Made by a program: the position numbers and the translations under genes
Shown: positions 6,195-13,533 of the stretch, one piece after another
Position numbering within the stretch: the stretch's first letter is position 1
Layout: each line of letters starts with the position of its first letter
Notes under the pieces: generated by a model
Database searches by the model: none
The model's input: the letters and a program-made list of their open reading frames with translations, nothing else
Told to the model about the DNA's origin: nothing
Source of the DNA: Actinotignum schaalii_C
Lineage (GTDB): Bacteria; Actinomycetota; Actinomycetes; Actinomycetales; Actinomycetaceae
Direction: 5' to 3'
Length of the DNA stretch: 29,212 nucleotides
NCBI RefSeq assembly: GCF_034119425.1
Contig: NZ_JAWUEL010000026.1
Span: 1-29,212, forward strand

Positions 6195-8462
6195 CTACCG
6201 GTTATCGTCGTAAATCGCCAGGTGCTCCAGCGGGGTAGTATCCTCGCGGGCCGCTACCGTGTAGAGCACGGGGAGTGCCGAAATCCACCACGGATCCAGG
6301 GGTACCCGGTCCTTCATATCCATCTCTTCGTCGATGCGCATGATCGGATGGGATTCCAGCTTGCCATTGTGTTGGCCAATATAGCGCGCGCCCACCCGTT
6401 CTTTCTTCTCCAGCTGCGCGGTGACCTCATCAATGGCGAGGGCAGCGAGCGACACCGCGAGAGTCCGGTCATAGGAGGTTGGGATACCGCCCTGCTGCTG
6501 GTGGCCAATAATCGTGGAACGAACCGAGAAAGCCCCGTGGCCTTCCTGCTGGAAAACCCGCCGTAGCAGATCCGCGGTGTAGTACTTGGAAGCATCCTCA
6601 TTGCGAATGGCCAAGTAGAGGGAACGCGAGCCATCGAAGGCCCTATTCATCCGCTCGGCTTCCTTCGTGAGGAGGGCCAGATCCACCCCGGTTTCGTGCA
6701 GGTAGACCTGCTCGGCTCCGGTGGATAGCGCGCTCATAAGCGCGAGGTAGCCGCATTTCCGGCCCATCGTTTCCACCACGAAGCAACGCCGGGACGCGGA
6801 TGCGGAGCGGCGAATCTTATCGATGGTCTCCACATTGGTATTGAGTGCGGTATCCACACCGATGGAAAGATCATGGCCAGGCAGGTTGTTATCGATGGAG
6901 GCCGGCACGCAGATGAGGGGGAGACGGAAAGCGGTATAGCGATCTGCCTCCTTCGCCATATTCCACGCGGTTTCATAGCCGGCCAGGCCGCCGATCATAA
7001 TAATGGCGTCCAGCCCGTTGGCTTCGATGGAGCGGGCCAGCCCGAAGTAATCCTCAATTCCGAGGACCGAACGGGCGGTGCCCAGTTCCGCACCGCCGAG
7101 CGAGACCCAGCCATCCACATCGCCCCAGCTGAGTGGGCGAATATCCCCGCGGATGAGGCCGGGGAAGCCGCCCTCAACACCGAGCATTTCAAAGCCGCGA
7201 TCCAGGCCGAGCCGCACCGCGCTGCGCGCGGCCGCGTTCATTCCCGGGGCGAGCCCGCCGGCGTGCAGAATAGCCACCCGCGGGCGCCAGCCATCCTTGA
7301 AATAGCGGTCTTCACCCAGCGGGGAGGAAAGCGTTTCAAAAAGGGACTTGATCCGGGAGAAGCTGGTGCCGCGTGAGCGCACCGCCGCGTCATAATCGCC
7401 TTCCTCGAGGTAGTCAATAACCTTCTTAGTATTGGCAACCGTTTCCACCAGCGGCAGGCGTTGGAGGCGATTATTACGGATCCCGATAATGCAGGATTCT
7501 TCGCCCGGTTCGGCCCGGATGACTTCCAGGGCTGCGGTGTAACCGAGCAGAGTGGACATCCAACGGTCATAAGCGGACGGGGTGCCGCCGCGCTGTACGT
7601 GGCCGAGCGCGGTAATACGTGGTGATTCTCCAGTACGTTCTTTAATGGCGGCTTGGATGCGCTGCGCGGTGATCTTTTCACCGTGCCGGTCCATGCACCC
7701 TTCGGCAACAACGATAATCGAATCACGCCGCCCGGCCGCTCGCCCGGCACGGATCTTCTCACACATGGCGTCTTCCCAGCCATCTTCGGGGGGAAGTTCG
7801 GGGATGATGACATCATCCGCACCGCCGGCCATCGCGCCCATAAGAGCCAGGTAACCGCAGCGCCGCCCCATCACTTCCACCACGAAAACTCGCTGGTGGG
7901 ACGCGGCTGTGGAAGTGAGAGCGTCAATGGCATCAATAATGCGGCACAGGGCCGAATTAGTTCCCACCGTCATATCGGTGCCGACCATATCGTTATCGAT
8001 AGAGCCGACCACCCCGGCAATATGCAGTTCGGGGTGGCGCGCGGCCACATCGGCCTCAATTTCCCCGGATTCGACCAGTTCGTCGAGGAGTCCAGTCCAG
8101 CGCTCGCGCAGGGTATCAGCACCGGTGAGGGAGCCATCCCCGCCGATAACCACGAGGCGGTCAATTCCGGCGCGCACCAGATTCGCGGCTACTGTCCGCA
8201 TGCCCTCCCGTTCCCGGAATTCGGTGGAGCGGGCCGAGCCGATAACTGTGCCGCCCTTATCCAGAATGGAGGACACATCACTCCAGACCATTGGCTCAAT
8301 AAGATTATCGATAGCTCCGCGCCATCCCTCGCGAATCGCGAAGGGGCGGGCACCCACGTGTAAAGCGGTGCGCACCACGGCGCGTACCACCGGGTTCATG
8401 CCCGGGGCATCCCCACCCGAGGTAAGAATGGCAAGGGATACGGGATCTGCGTGATCTGACAT
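6195..8462 (-). CDS. pfkA: 6-phosphofructokinase, two-domain eukaryotic-like form
   Basis: This enzyme phosphorylates fructose 6-phosphate to fructose 1,6-bisphosphate in glycolysis. The 755-residue protein is two PFK domains in one chain, against about 320 residues for typical bacterial PfkA. The N-half is catalytic: GGDAPGMN (16-23), GGDGS (107-111), GSIDND with catalytic Asp156, MGRRCGYLAL and HVQRGGTPSAYDR. Glycines in GGDGS and before SIDND are the ATP-type residues rather than the pyrophosphate type. The C-half has GGLAGY in place of GGDGS but keeps SIDNNLPG, METMGRKCGYLAL-like and QQQGGIPTSYDR segments, so it is probably regulatory, as in animal and fungal enzymes. The ATG at 8462 was chosen over one 7 codons upstream because GGAGGAGG precedes it. 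Confidence 0.93.
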   Translation of the reverse strand: MSDHADPVSLAILTSGGDAPGMNPVVRAVVRTALHVGARPFAIREGWRGAIDNLIEPMVWSDVSSILDKGGTVIGSARSTEFREREGMRTVAANLVRAGIDRLVVIGGDGSLTGADTLRERWTGLLDELVESGEIEADVAARHPELHIAGVVGSIDNDMVGTDMTVGTNSALCRIIDAIDALTSTAASHQRVFVVEVMGRRCGYLALMGAMAGGADDVIIPELPPEDGWEDAMCEKIRAGRAAGRRDSIIVVAEGCMDRHGEKITAQRIQAAIKERTGESPRITALGHVQRGGTPSAYDRWMSTLLGYTAALEVIRAEPGEESCIIGIRNNRLQRLPLVETVANTKKVIDYLEEGDYDAAVRSRGTSFSRIKSLFETLSSPLGEDRYFKDGWRPRVAILHAGGLAPGMNAAARSAVRLGLDRGFEMLGVEGGFPGLIRGDIRPLSWGDVDGWVSLGGAELGTARSVLGIEDYFGLARSIEANGLDAIIMIGGLAGYETAWNMAKEADRYTAFRLPLICVPASIDNNLPGHDLSIGVDTALNTNVETIDKIRRSASASRRCFVVETMGRKCGYLALMSALSTGAEQVYLHETGVDLALLTKEAERMNRAFDGSRSLYLAIRNEDASKYYTADLLRRVFQQEGHGAFSVRSTIIGHQQQGGIPTSYDRTLAVSLAALAIDEVTAQLEKKERVGARYIGQHNGKLESHPIMRIDEEMDMKDRVPLDPWWISALPVLYTVAAREDTTPLEHLAIYDDNR

Positions 8463-8466
8463 GGTT

Positions 8467-8474
8467 CCTCCTCC
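8467..8474 (-). promoter_or_regulatory. Ribosome-binding site fixing the phosphofructokinase start
   Basis: On the minus strand GGAGGAGG lies 4 nt before the ATG at 8462. An in-frame ATG at 8483 falls upstream of this site and has no comparable one of its own. Confidence 0.8.
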
Positions 8475-8528
8475 GAAGATCATTGTGTCAAAGATGGTGG
8501 GCTCATGTGTGGTGCTAGAGTCCGGCGG

Positions 8529-8569
8529 CGCGCCCGCGCGGTGTGGTAGCGGTGCGCCGCGCGGGCGCG
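8529..8569. promoter_or_regulatory. 13-bp GC-only inverted repeat between divergent pfk and pgi
   Basis: CGCGCCCGCGCGG (8529-8541) and its perfect reverse complement (8557-8569) flank 15 nt. Inner bases extend the pairing with G-C and G-T pairs. It is centred in the 156-bp region between the divergent start codons, so it may be a shared operator or a hairpin insulating the two transcripts. The palindrome is certain. Its role is inference. Confidence 0.6.
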
Positions 8570-8618
8570 AAGTTGATTACACTACGAGATAAAGACTACT
8601 TCGAGGATGAGGATAACC

Positions 8619-10274
8619 ATGTCGCACCCCATTGACCCCACAACCACGCGCGCCTGGGCGCGGCTGCATGACCTTCACGACGGCTTCACCGCTGATTTCC
8701 GCGCTCGCTTCGCCGCGGATCCCCAGCGTGCCGAGCGGCTGAGTTTCACCGCTGGTGATCTTTTTGTGGATCTGTCCAAGTCATATTTAGACGACGACGT
8801 CCGCGATGCCCTGATTGAGCTTGCCGAAGAAACCGGGGTTGCCGCGCGCCGCGATGCGATGCTGCGCGGAGAGCGGATTAATGTGACCGAAAACCGGGCA
8901 GTACTTCATACCGCGCTGCGGCGCACCGCGGATGACACAGTCGAAGTAGACGGGCACAACGTTGTCACTGATGTACGCGAGGTCCTCGAGCGGATGTACG
9001 CTTTCGCCACCAAGGTACGCGAAGGCAGCTGGCGCGGGGTAACCGGAAAAGCCATCACGACCGTAGTCAATATCGGAATTGGCGGTTCGGATCTGGGCCC
9101 GGTGATGGCCTACGAAGCACTGCTCCCGTACGTCAAGGACGGGCTGGAATGCCGCTTCATTTCCAATATTGATCCCACCGACGTGGGGGAGACCCTGCGG
9201 GGGGTGGACCCGGAAACCGTGCTCTTCATCGTGGCATCCAAGACGTTCACCACTCTGGAAACTCTCACCAATGCCCGCCAGGCCCGCTCGTGGTTCCTCG
9301 CCCAGCTCGCCGCGCGCGGCATCCAAGAGGTCGGTGCGGTGGCCAAGCACTTCGTGGCCGTGTCCACCAACCTGGAAAAGGTGGCGGAATTCGGAATTGA
9401 GCCCGCCAATGCTTTCGGCTTCTGGGATTGGGTAGGGGGGCGCTATTCGGTTGATAGCGCCGTCGGCCTTTCTCTCGCGATTGCCATCGGGCCGGAACAT
9501 TTCGAAGAATTCCTCTCCGGATTCCGCACGATTGACGAGCATTTTGCCACCGCGCCGGCCGCGGAAAACGTGCCCCTCCTCATGGGGCTCCTCAATATTT
9601 GGTACGTCAATTTCTTCGGGGCGGCCACCCACGCGGTGCTGCCCTACGCCCAATACCTCCACCGTTTCCCGGCTTATCTCCAGCAGCTCACCATGGAATC
9701 CAATGGCAAGCGGGTGCGTTGGGACGGCAGCCCGGTGACCACCCAGACCGGGGAAGTGTTCTGGGGTGAACCGGGTACCAACGGCCAGCATGCGTTCTAC
9801 CAGCTCATCCACCAGGGCACCCAGCTCATTCCAGCTGATTTCATTGCCTTCGCGAATCCTGTTTTCGCGCTGGTGGACGGAGACGCCGATCAGCATGAAC
9901 TTTTCCTCGGCAATTTCTTCGCGCAAACGAAAGCCCTCGCATTCGGGAAGACCTTGGATGAGGTACGTGCGGAAGGTACCCCGGAAGAAATTGTGACGGC
10001 GCGGGAATTCCCCGGGAATAAGCCGACCGCCTCGATTATGGCCCCGGCTCTCACACCCGCGGTGCTCGGCCAGCTTATTGCGCTCTACGAGCACATTACT
10101 TTCACGCAAGGTGCGGTCTGGGGTATCGATTCCTTTGACCAGTGGGGCGTGGAGCTGGGCAAGCAGATGGCCAAGGAACTCACCCCGGCGATTAGCGGAG
10201 ATGCGGCGGCCGTGGAGGCTCAGGATTCCTCCACCCGCCAGCTCATTGAGTACTACCGCGCTCACCGGAAGTAG
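8619..10274 (+). CDS. pgi: Glucose-6-phosphate isomerase
   Basis: This enzyme interconverts glucose 6-phosphate and fructose 6-phosphate in the cytoplasm, supplying the substrate of the divergent phosphofructokinase. Its 551 residues match the usual length of bacterial Pgi. Both family signatures are present: DWVGGRYSVDSAVGLSLAI and GVELGKQMAKEL, whose lysine is a known active-site residue. Other markers are the sugar-phosphate-binding NIGIGGSDLGP, SKTFTTLETLTNA, the catalytic glutamate region MESNGK and the active-site histidine in GTNGQHAFYQLIHQG. ATG 8619 was preferred to ATG 8607 because GAGG at 8609-8612 is well spaced for it and lies downstream of 8607. No defect is visible. Confidence 0.97.
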   Translation: MSHPIDPTTTRAWARLHDLHDGFTADFRARFAADPQRAERLSFTAGDLFVDLSKSYLDDDVRDALIELAEETGVAARRDAMLRGERINVTENRAVLHTALRRTADDTVEVDGHNVVTDVREVLERMYAFATKVREGSWRGVTGKAITTVVNIGIGGSDLGPVMAYEALLPYVKDGLECRFISNIDPTDVGETLRGVDPETVLFIVASKTFTTLETLTNARQARSWFLAQLAARGIQEVGAVAKHFVAVSTNLEKVAEFGIEPANAFGFWDWVGGRYSVDSAVGLSLAIAIGPEHFEEFLSGFRTIDEHFATAPAAENVPLLMGLLNIWYVNFFGAATHAVLPYAQYLHRFPAYLQQLTMESNGKRVRWDGSPVTTQTGEVFWGEPGTNGQHAFYQLIHQGTQLIPADFIAFANPVFALVDGDADQHELFLGNFFAQTKALAFGKTLDEVRAEGTPEEIVTAREFPGNKPTASIMAPALTPAVLGQLIALYEHITFTQGAVWGIDSFDQWGVELGKQMAKELTPAISGDAAAVEAQDSSTRQLIEYYRAHRK

Positions 10275-10320
10275 TGCTGCGCGGCAATAGTGCCGCACGG
10301 CACTAGCGCCCAGTAGACAC

Positions 10321-10366
10321 ATACGGTGCCGGTCACCCCCGATAACGGGAGTGGCCGGCACCGTAT
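10321..10366 (+). terminator. Terminator downstream of pgi
   Basis: A 16-bp stem (ATACGGTGCCGGTCAC at 10321-10336 against 10351-10366, one wobble) continues after one mismatch into CCCG/CGGG pairing around a 4-nt ATAA loop. It starts 47 nt after the pgi stop. There is no T-run. The near-symmetric stem could also act on transcripts from the minus strand. Confidence 0.82.
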
Positions 10367-10420
10367 ATCTAGCTGCCGTAGCGAGGTAATAGGCAAAATA
10401 GTTGCTAGTGACAGCGTGTT

Positions 10421-10587
10421 GTTAGTTCGGATCCGGCGTGTGTTTTCCGAGGTGTACTGCACATGTCGTACATACGAAGTACAGCTCTGACAACACCTAG
10501 TCCCCCGCAGGTGCTGTTGTGCCCCAGGGTGCTGTTGTGCCCCAGGGTACTGGTGTGCCCCGGGGTGCTGGTGTGACTCCTGAGGTT
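10421..10587 (+). repeat. Structured intergenic repeat element, copy A
   Basis: This stretch matches bases 27537-27704 on the opposite strand. The 57-bp core (10440-10496) is identical at 53 of 57 positions and folds as a centred nested palindrome: outer GTGTTTTC against GACAACAC, then TGTACT/AGTACA, then ATGT/ACAT around a 3-nt CGT loop. Outside the core the copies share GTTAG-C/T-TCGGATCC on the left, and CCTAG, CCCCCGCAG and GTGTGACTCCTGAGGTT on the right. Copy A carries extra 18-bp repeats that copy B lacks. It lies in non-coding DNA at the 3' ends of convergent genes. It could be a small non-autonomous mobile element, a REP-like element or a structured RNA. No transposase or known family was recognised. 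Confidence 0.8.
10510..10581 (+). repeat. Four 18-bp tandem repeats
   Basis: Units at 10510-10527, 10528-10545, 10546-10563 and 10564-10581 follow the pattern GGTGCTGKTGTGCCCCAG. Units 1 and 2 are identical, unit 3 differs at three positions, and unit 4 diverges at its 3' end. The array sits inside repeat copy A, where copy B has only a single degenerate unit, so it expanded within this copy. Confidence 0.85.
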
Positions 10588-10637
10588 CTGCTCAAGGAAG
10601 GACCGATAGACCGAAAGACGGGGCTGCGGACGGTTGT

Positions 10638-11462
10638 CTAGAGCACCTTGGTGAAGAAATCGCGGGTGCGCTCCGAGCGTGGGTTGTCAATAACCTGAGC
10701 CGGGGTACCCTCGTCGATGATCATGCCCTCGTCGAGGAAGACCACCTTATCGGCAACCTCGCGGGCGAAACCGATTTCGTGAGTGACCACCACCATGGTC
10801 ATACCCCCGCGGGCCAAATCCTGCATCACGGAGAGTACCTCGCCCACGAGCTCCGGATCGAGCGCCGAGGTGGGCTCATCAAAAAGCATGAGTTCGGGGT
10901 GCATGGCCAGGGCGCGGGCGATGGCCACCCGCTGCTGTTGCCCGCCCGATAGCTGCGCCGGGAAATGATTAGCGTGATCGCGCAAGCCCACCCGCTCCAG
11001 GAGTTCCAAGGCTTCGGCCCGTGCCTCTTTTTCGGGGCGGTGGGCCACCTGCACGGGTGCCTCCATAATATTTTCCATCGCGCTCATATGCGGGAAAAGG
11101 TTGAAGCGCTGGAAAACCATCCCGACCTTGGCGCGCTGGGCAGCAACCTCCGCCTCGGTGCGCTGGCGCAGCCAGGTTCCCTGGGAGGTGAGGGCACCGG
11201 CCCGGCGAGCCAGCATCCCGCGCCACCCGGTGGGTGCGGGCTGCTCGGTCATGCCCAGCAGCTCCCCGTCCAGGTAGATCCGCCCGGCGGTAATAGTTTC
11301 TAGCTCATTCAGGCAGCGCAGCAGCGTGGATTTACCCGAACCGGAAGGGCCGAGCAGCACCACCACCTCGCCGCGCTCTACCGTGAGATTGACACCTTTG
11401 AGAACGGTGTGGTCGCCGAAAGATTTGTAGACGTCGCACACGTCCACCATGGCGTGAGTCAT
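10638..11462 (-). CDS. Amino-acid ABC importer, ATP-binding protein
   Basis: This is the cytoplasmic ATPase of the polar amino-acid importer encoded with the two upstream genes. All ABC motifs are present: Walker A GPSGSGKST (38-46), Q-loop MVFQRFNLFPH, signature LSGGQQQR, Walker B LMLFDEPTSALDPE and the switch histidine in VVVTHEIGFA, typical of the GlnQ/HisP family. An insertion of about 40 residues (GMTEQPAPTGWRG to VAAQRAK) lies between Walker A and the Q-loop and makes it longer than the usual 240-250 residues. The ATG follows AAGGAG by 4 nt and starts 8 nt after the permease stop, so it is the third gene of the operon. The substrate cannot be read from this subunit. Confidence 0.95.
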   Translation of the reverse strand: MTHAMVDVCDVYKSFGDHTVLKGVNLTVERGEVVVLLGPSGSGKSTLLRCLNELETITAGRIYLDGELLGMTEQPAPTGWRGMLARRAGALTSQGTWLRQRTEAEVAAQRAKVGMVFQRFNLFPHMSAMENIMEAPVQVAHRPEKEARAEALELLERVGLRDHANHFPAQLSGGQQQRVAIARALAMHPELMLFDEPTSALDPELVGEVLSVMQDLARGGMTMVVVTHEIGFAREVADKVVFLDEGMIIDEGTPAQVIDNPRSERTRDFFTKVL

Positions 11463-11470
11463 TGTGCTCC

Positions 11471-12337
11471 TTAGGGGGTGACGTCGAGGAAAGCCGTCGT
11501 CGCGGTACGCCCGTCAAAGCCGCGCGCGAAATGGCGTTCGATACGGTGCTGCACCATCATGAGCAGCGAGGTAATAACCAGATACCAGATAGCGGCGACC
11601 ACGAGGAAGGGGAAGGGGAGGTAGGTTTTCGAACCCAAATCTTGGGCCGCGAAAGTGAGGTCCAGGGTGAAGGGAACGGCGAGCACCAGTGACGTGGTTT
11701 TGAGCATCGAGATCGTTTCGTTCCCGGTGGGCGGAATAATAATACGCATGGCCTGCGGCAAAATAATACGCCGCATGATCGTGCCCGAACGCATCCCCAG
11801 CGCCACTGCGGCTTCCCGCTGGCCCGGATCAATCGCACCCAAACCGCTGCGGATGATCTCCGCCAGGTAGGCACCTTCGTTGAGTCCCAGCCCGATAATT
11901 GCCGCGATAAACGGGGTGATGACCCGGTCTGTTTGGAAGGTAAAGAACTCCGGCCCGAAGGGAATCCCCAGGGATAATTTCTGGTAGAGCGAGGGCAGCA
12001 GGCCCCAGAACATGAGCTGGGTGTAAATCGGGGTGCCGCGGAAGAACCAAATATAGAAACGGGCCGCCGCGCGCAGTACCGCGTTACTCGATTCGCGCAG
12101 CACCGCCATGGTCAACGCCAAGATAATGCCAATAACCATGGCCAGCACGGTCAGCACCAGGGTGTAGACGATACCGCGCAGGATCCGCCAATCGAAAAGA
12201 TAGCGCCCCACCACATCCCAGTGGAAAGCATCGTTGGTGATAAGCGCGTTAAGCGCCATCGCCCCGAGCACCGCCATGACGATGAGCCAGGCAATATTGC
12301 TCAGCTTCACGCGGGCTTGCGGATGAATCTTCTCCAT
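11471..12337 (-). CDS. Amino-acid ABC importer, permease
   Basis: This inner-membrane subunit belongs to the HisM/GlnP family and forms the translocation path for polar amino acids. Its 288 residues contain several hydrophobic helices, beginning with IAWLIVMAVLGAMALNALI and GIVYTLVLTVLAMVIGIILA. The ATPase-docking EAA loop is clear (EAAVALGMRSGTIMRRIILP). FRGTPIYTQL is a conserved motif of this family. Its ATG overlaps the stop codon of the binding-protein gene by 1 nt (TAATG), which implies translational coupling. With only one permease gene it probably works as a homodimer. Confidence 0.94.
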   Translation of the reverse strand: MEKIHPQARVKLSNIAWLIVMAVLGAMALNALITNDAFHWDVVGRYLFDWRILRGIVYTLVLTVLAMVIGIILALTMAVLRESSNAVLRAAARFYIWFFRGTPIYTQLMFWGLLPSLYQKLSLGIPFGPEFFTFQTDRVITPFIAAIIGLGLNEGAYLAEIIRSGLGAIDPGQREAAVALGMRSGTIMRRIILPQAMRIIIPPTGNETISMLKTTSLVLAVPFTLDLTFAAQDLGSKTYLPFPFLVVAAIWYLVITSLLMMVQHRIERHFARGFDGRTATTAFLDVTP

Positions 12338-13248
12338 TACTGCACCTGGGGGTTAATCTCAGCAGTGCTCAGCACGCCTTCGGTAATCCCGTAATGCGCG
12401 AAGATTTCCTTGAGTTCACCCGAATCCATGAGGGATTGCAACGCGGCCTGCACCGCCTTGGCGAGCTCCGGGTTATCCTTGGCCACCGCGATAGCCACCG
12501 GGGCTGAATCGTAGATATCACCCGTGGTCTTCAGCTGCCCGTTAGAGCGGGCCACCGCGTAACCAAGTACCGGGGAATCGGCGAAAATAGCGTCGTACTG
12601 GCCGGAGACCACCCGGGTAACGATTTGCGGTACGTCAGGTAGGGACATGATCTTAATCGGCTTGGCGCCCTTGGCTTCGCAGGCAGCGGTGGCCTCCTTG
12701 AGGGCATCCTCCTGCGAGGAGCCTGTTTGCACCCCGATGGTGAAACCGCAGGGGTTATTCGGGGTGAAATCGCTGGACTTGGCCGGTACTCCGTATTCGG
12801 ACCCCGCCTCGAAGTACGTGATCATATTGAAGGCTTCTTCACGTTCGGGAGTGACGGTGAAGGTGGACAGGCCCACATCGAATTTGGTTCCGATCTGGGG
12901 GAGAAGTGAATCAAATTCCACGTGCGTGGTGGTGCCGTCTTTGAGCCCCATTTTCTTCGCGATGGCGCGCGTGAGATCAATATCGTAACCGGTGGGGGTC
13001 TGCCCGTCCGCCTTGCGGTATTCCGCGGGAGCGTAATCGGTGGACGCGCCGTTGCGCAATTGCCCGCGCGCGGTAATATCCGCGGGAACTAGGGCGACGA
13101 CGGCGGAATCTGCCGCGATGCCATCAACAGCGAAACCGGATTCACCCGGATCGGCCGCGGCGGTGGAATCCGTCAAAGCCGCCTCGTCGTTGGAGCAGGC
13201 GCCCAGCGTGAGGAGGCCGGCGGCGAGCAACGCGAATGTTTTCTTCAT
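12337..13248 (-). CDS. Amino-acid ABC importer, substrate-binding lipoprotein
   Basis: This lipoprotein captures the substrate outside the membrane and delivers it to the permease. A short signal peptide ends in a lipobox LTLGAC, so Cys18 should be lipidated. The mature part has the family 3 pattern: an acidic, Ala/Ser-rich linker, GYDIDLTRAIAKKMGL, then VEFDSLLPQIGTKFDVGLST with EREEAFNMITYFEAG, and a second lobe with GFTIGVQTGSS and GQYDAIFADSPVLGYAVA. The length of 303 residues is normal. GGGGAAG precedes the ATG. It is the first gene of the operon and is transcribed away from birA. A polar amino acid is the likely ligand, but which one is not readable. Confidence 0.94.
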   Translation of the reverse strand: MKKTFALLAAGLLTLGACSNDEAALTDSTAAADPGESGFAVDGIAADSAVVALVPADITARGQLRNGASTDYAPAEYRKADGQTPTGYDIDLTRAIAKKMGLKDGTTTHVEFDSLLPQIGTKFDVGLSTFTVTPEREEAFNMITYFEAGSEYGVPAKSSDFTPNNPCGFTIGVQTGSSQEDALKEATAACEAKGAKPIKIMSLPDVPQIVTRVVSGQYDAIFADSPVLGYAVARSNGQLKTTGDIYDSAPVAIAVAKDNPELAKAVQAALQSLMDSGELKEIFAHYGITEGVLSTAEINPQVQ

Positions 13249-13533
13249 TTTCTTCCCCTACGGTGAATGTTTTTTCAGTGTTCGGGTGGAAATTACTCGG
13301 AACAATCCCAAGTATAGCCAGTAAGTATGCGCCTAGATGTATAAACATGTGAATATGTGGGTGGATAACCGCGAGTTTGGCGCATTTGCGGGCTTTGTGC
13401 GCCCTGGATGTGAGAGGTCTAACGGTGGCGCGCGCCAGCGAAGCGGGTATGTTACGAATCCGTAAGTTACGATTACGTAAGGTTACGCATTAGTAAGTTA
13501 GCGGTGGGGTGGCCCGCCGGAAAGAAGGCTGAG
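13249..13533. other. Divergent control region between the ABC operon and birA
   Basis: The left part should contain the ABC operon promoter. On the minus strand a TATACT box lies at 13316-13311 but has no obvious -35 partner. GGCGCA (13379-13384) and TGCGCC (13398-13403) form a short inverted repeat. The right part carries the three palindromes described separately. There is no gene in this region. Confidence 0.5.
13452..13496 (+). promoter_or_regulatory. Array of three operator-like palindromes upstream of birA
   Basis: Three 14-bp sites occur in a row: TTACGAATCCGTAA (13452-13465), TTACGATTACGTAA (13467-13480) and TTACGCATTAGTAA (13483-13496). The first two are perfect TTACG-N4-CGTAA dyads and the third has one mismatch. 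Start-to-start spacing is 15 and 16 bp. The array ends about 38 nt before the chosen birA start and about 200 nt from the divergent ABC gene, so it most likely controls the birA-carboxylase-fas operon. Dyads of this size usually bind dimeric helix-turn-helix repressors such as TetR-family proteins. The binding protein is not in the window, and I do not recognise the motif. Confidence 0.7.

Larger units (their letters stand above)
10275..10637. other. 363-bp non-coding region after pgi
   Basis: No convincing gene lies here. It holds the pgi terminator (10321-10366), repeat element copy A (10421-10587) with its 18-bp tandem repeats, and about 50 bp before the stop codon of the ABC ATPase gene on the other strand. 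Confidence 0.7.

Noticed and set aside
8787..10361. A 524-codon open frame on the minus strand opposite pgi
   Set aside because: It covers all of a complete Pgi gene and continues through its terminator. No recognisable motif or ribosome-binding site was found.
10440..10496. Repeat element core as a CRISPR repeat
   Set aside because: There are only two copies, 17 kb apart and inverted, with no regular spacers and no cas genes.
13379..13403. Inverted repeat GGCGCA/TGCGCC in the divergent region
   Set aside because: It is only 6 bp with a 13-nt loop, which is expected by chance in GC-rich DNA, so it is mentioned within the control-region entry only.
13504..13533. Longer birA start at GTG 13504
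   Set aside because: It would begin only 8 nt after the last palindrome and lacks a clear ribosome-binding site, while GTG 13534 has AAGAAGG in place. The choice is not certain.
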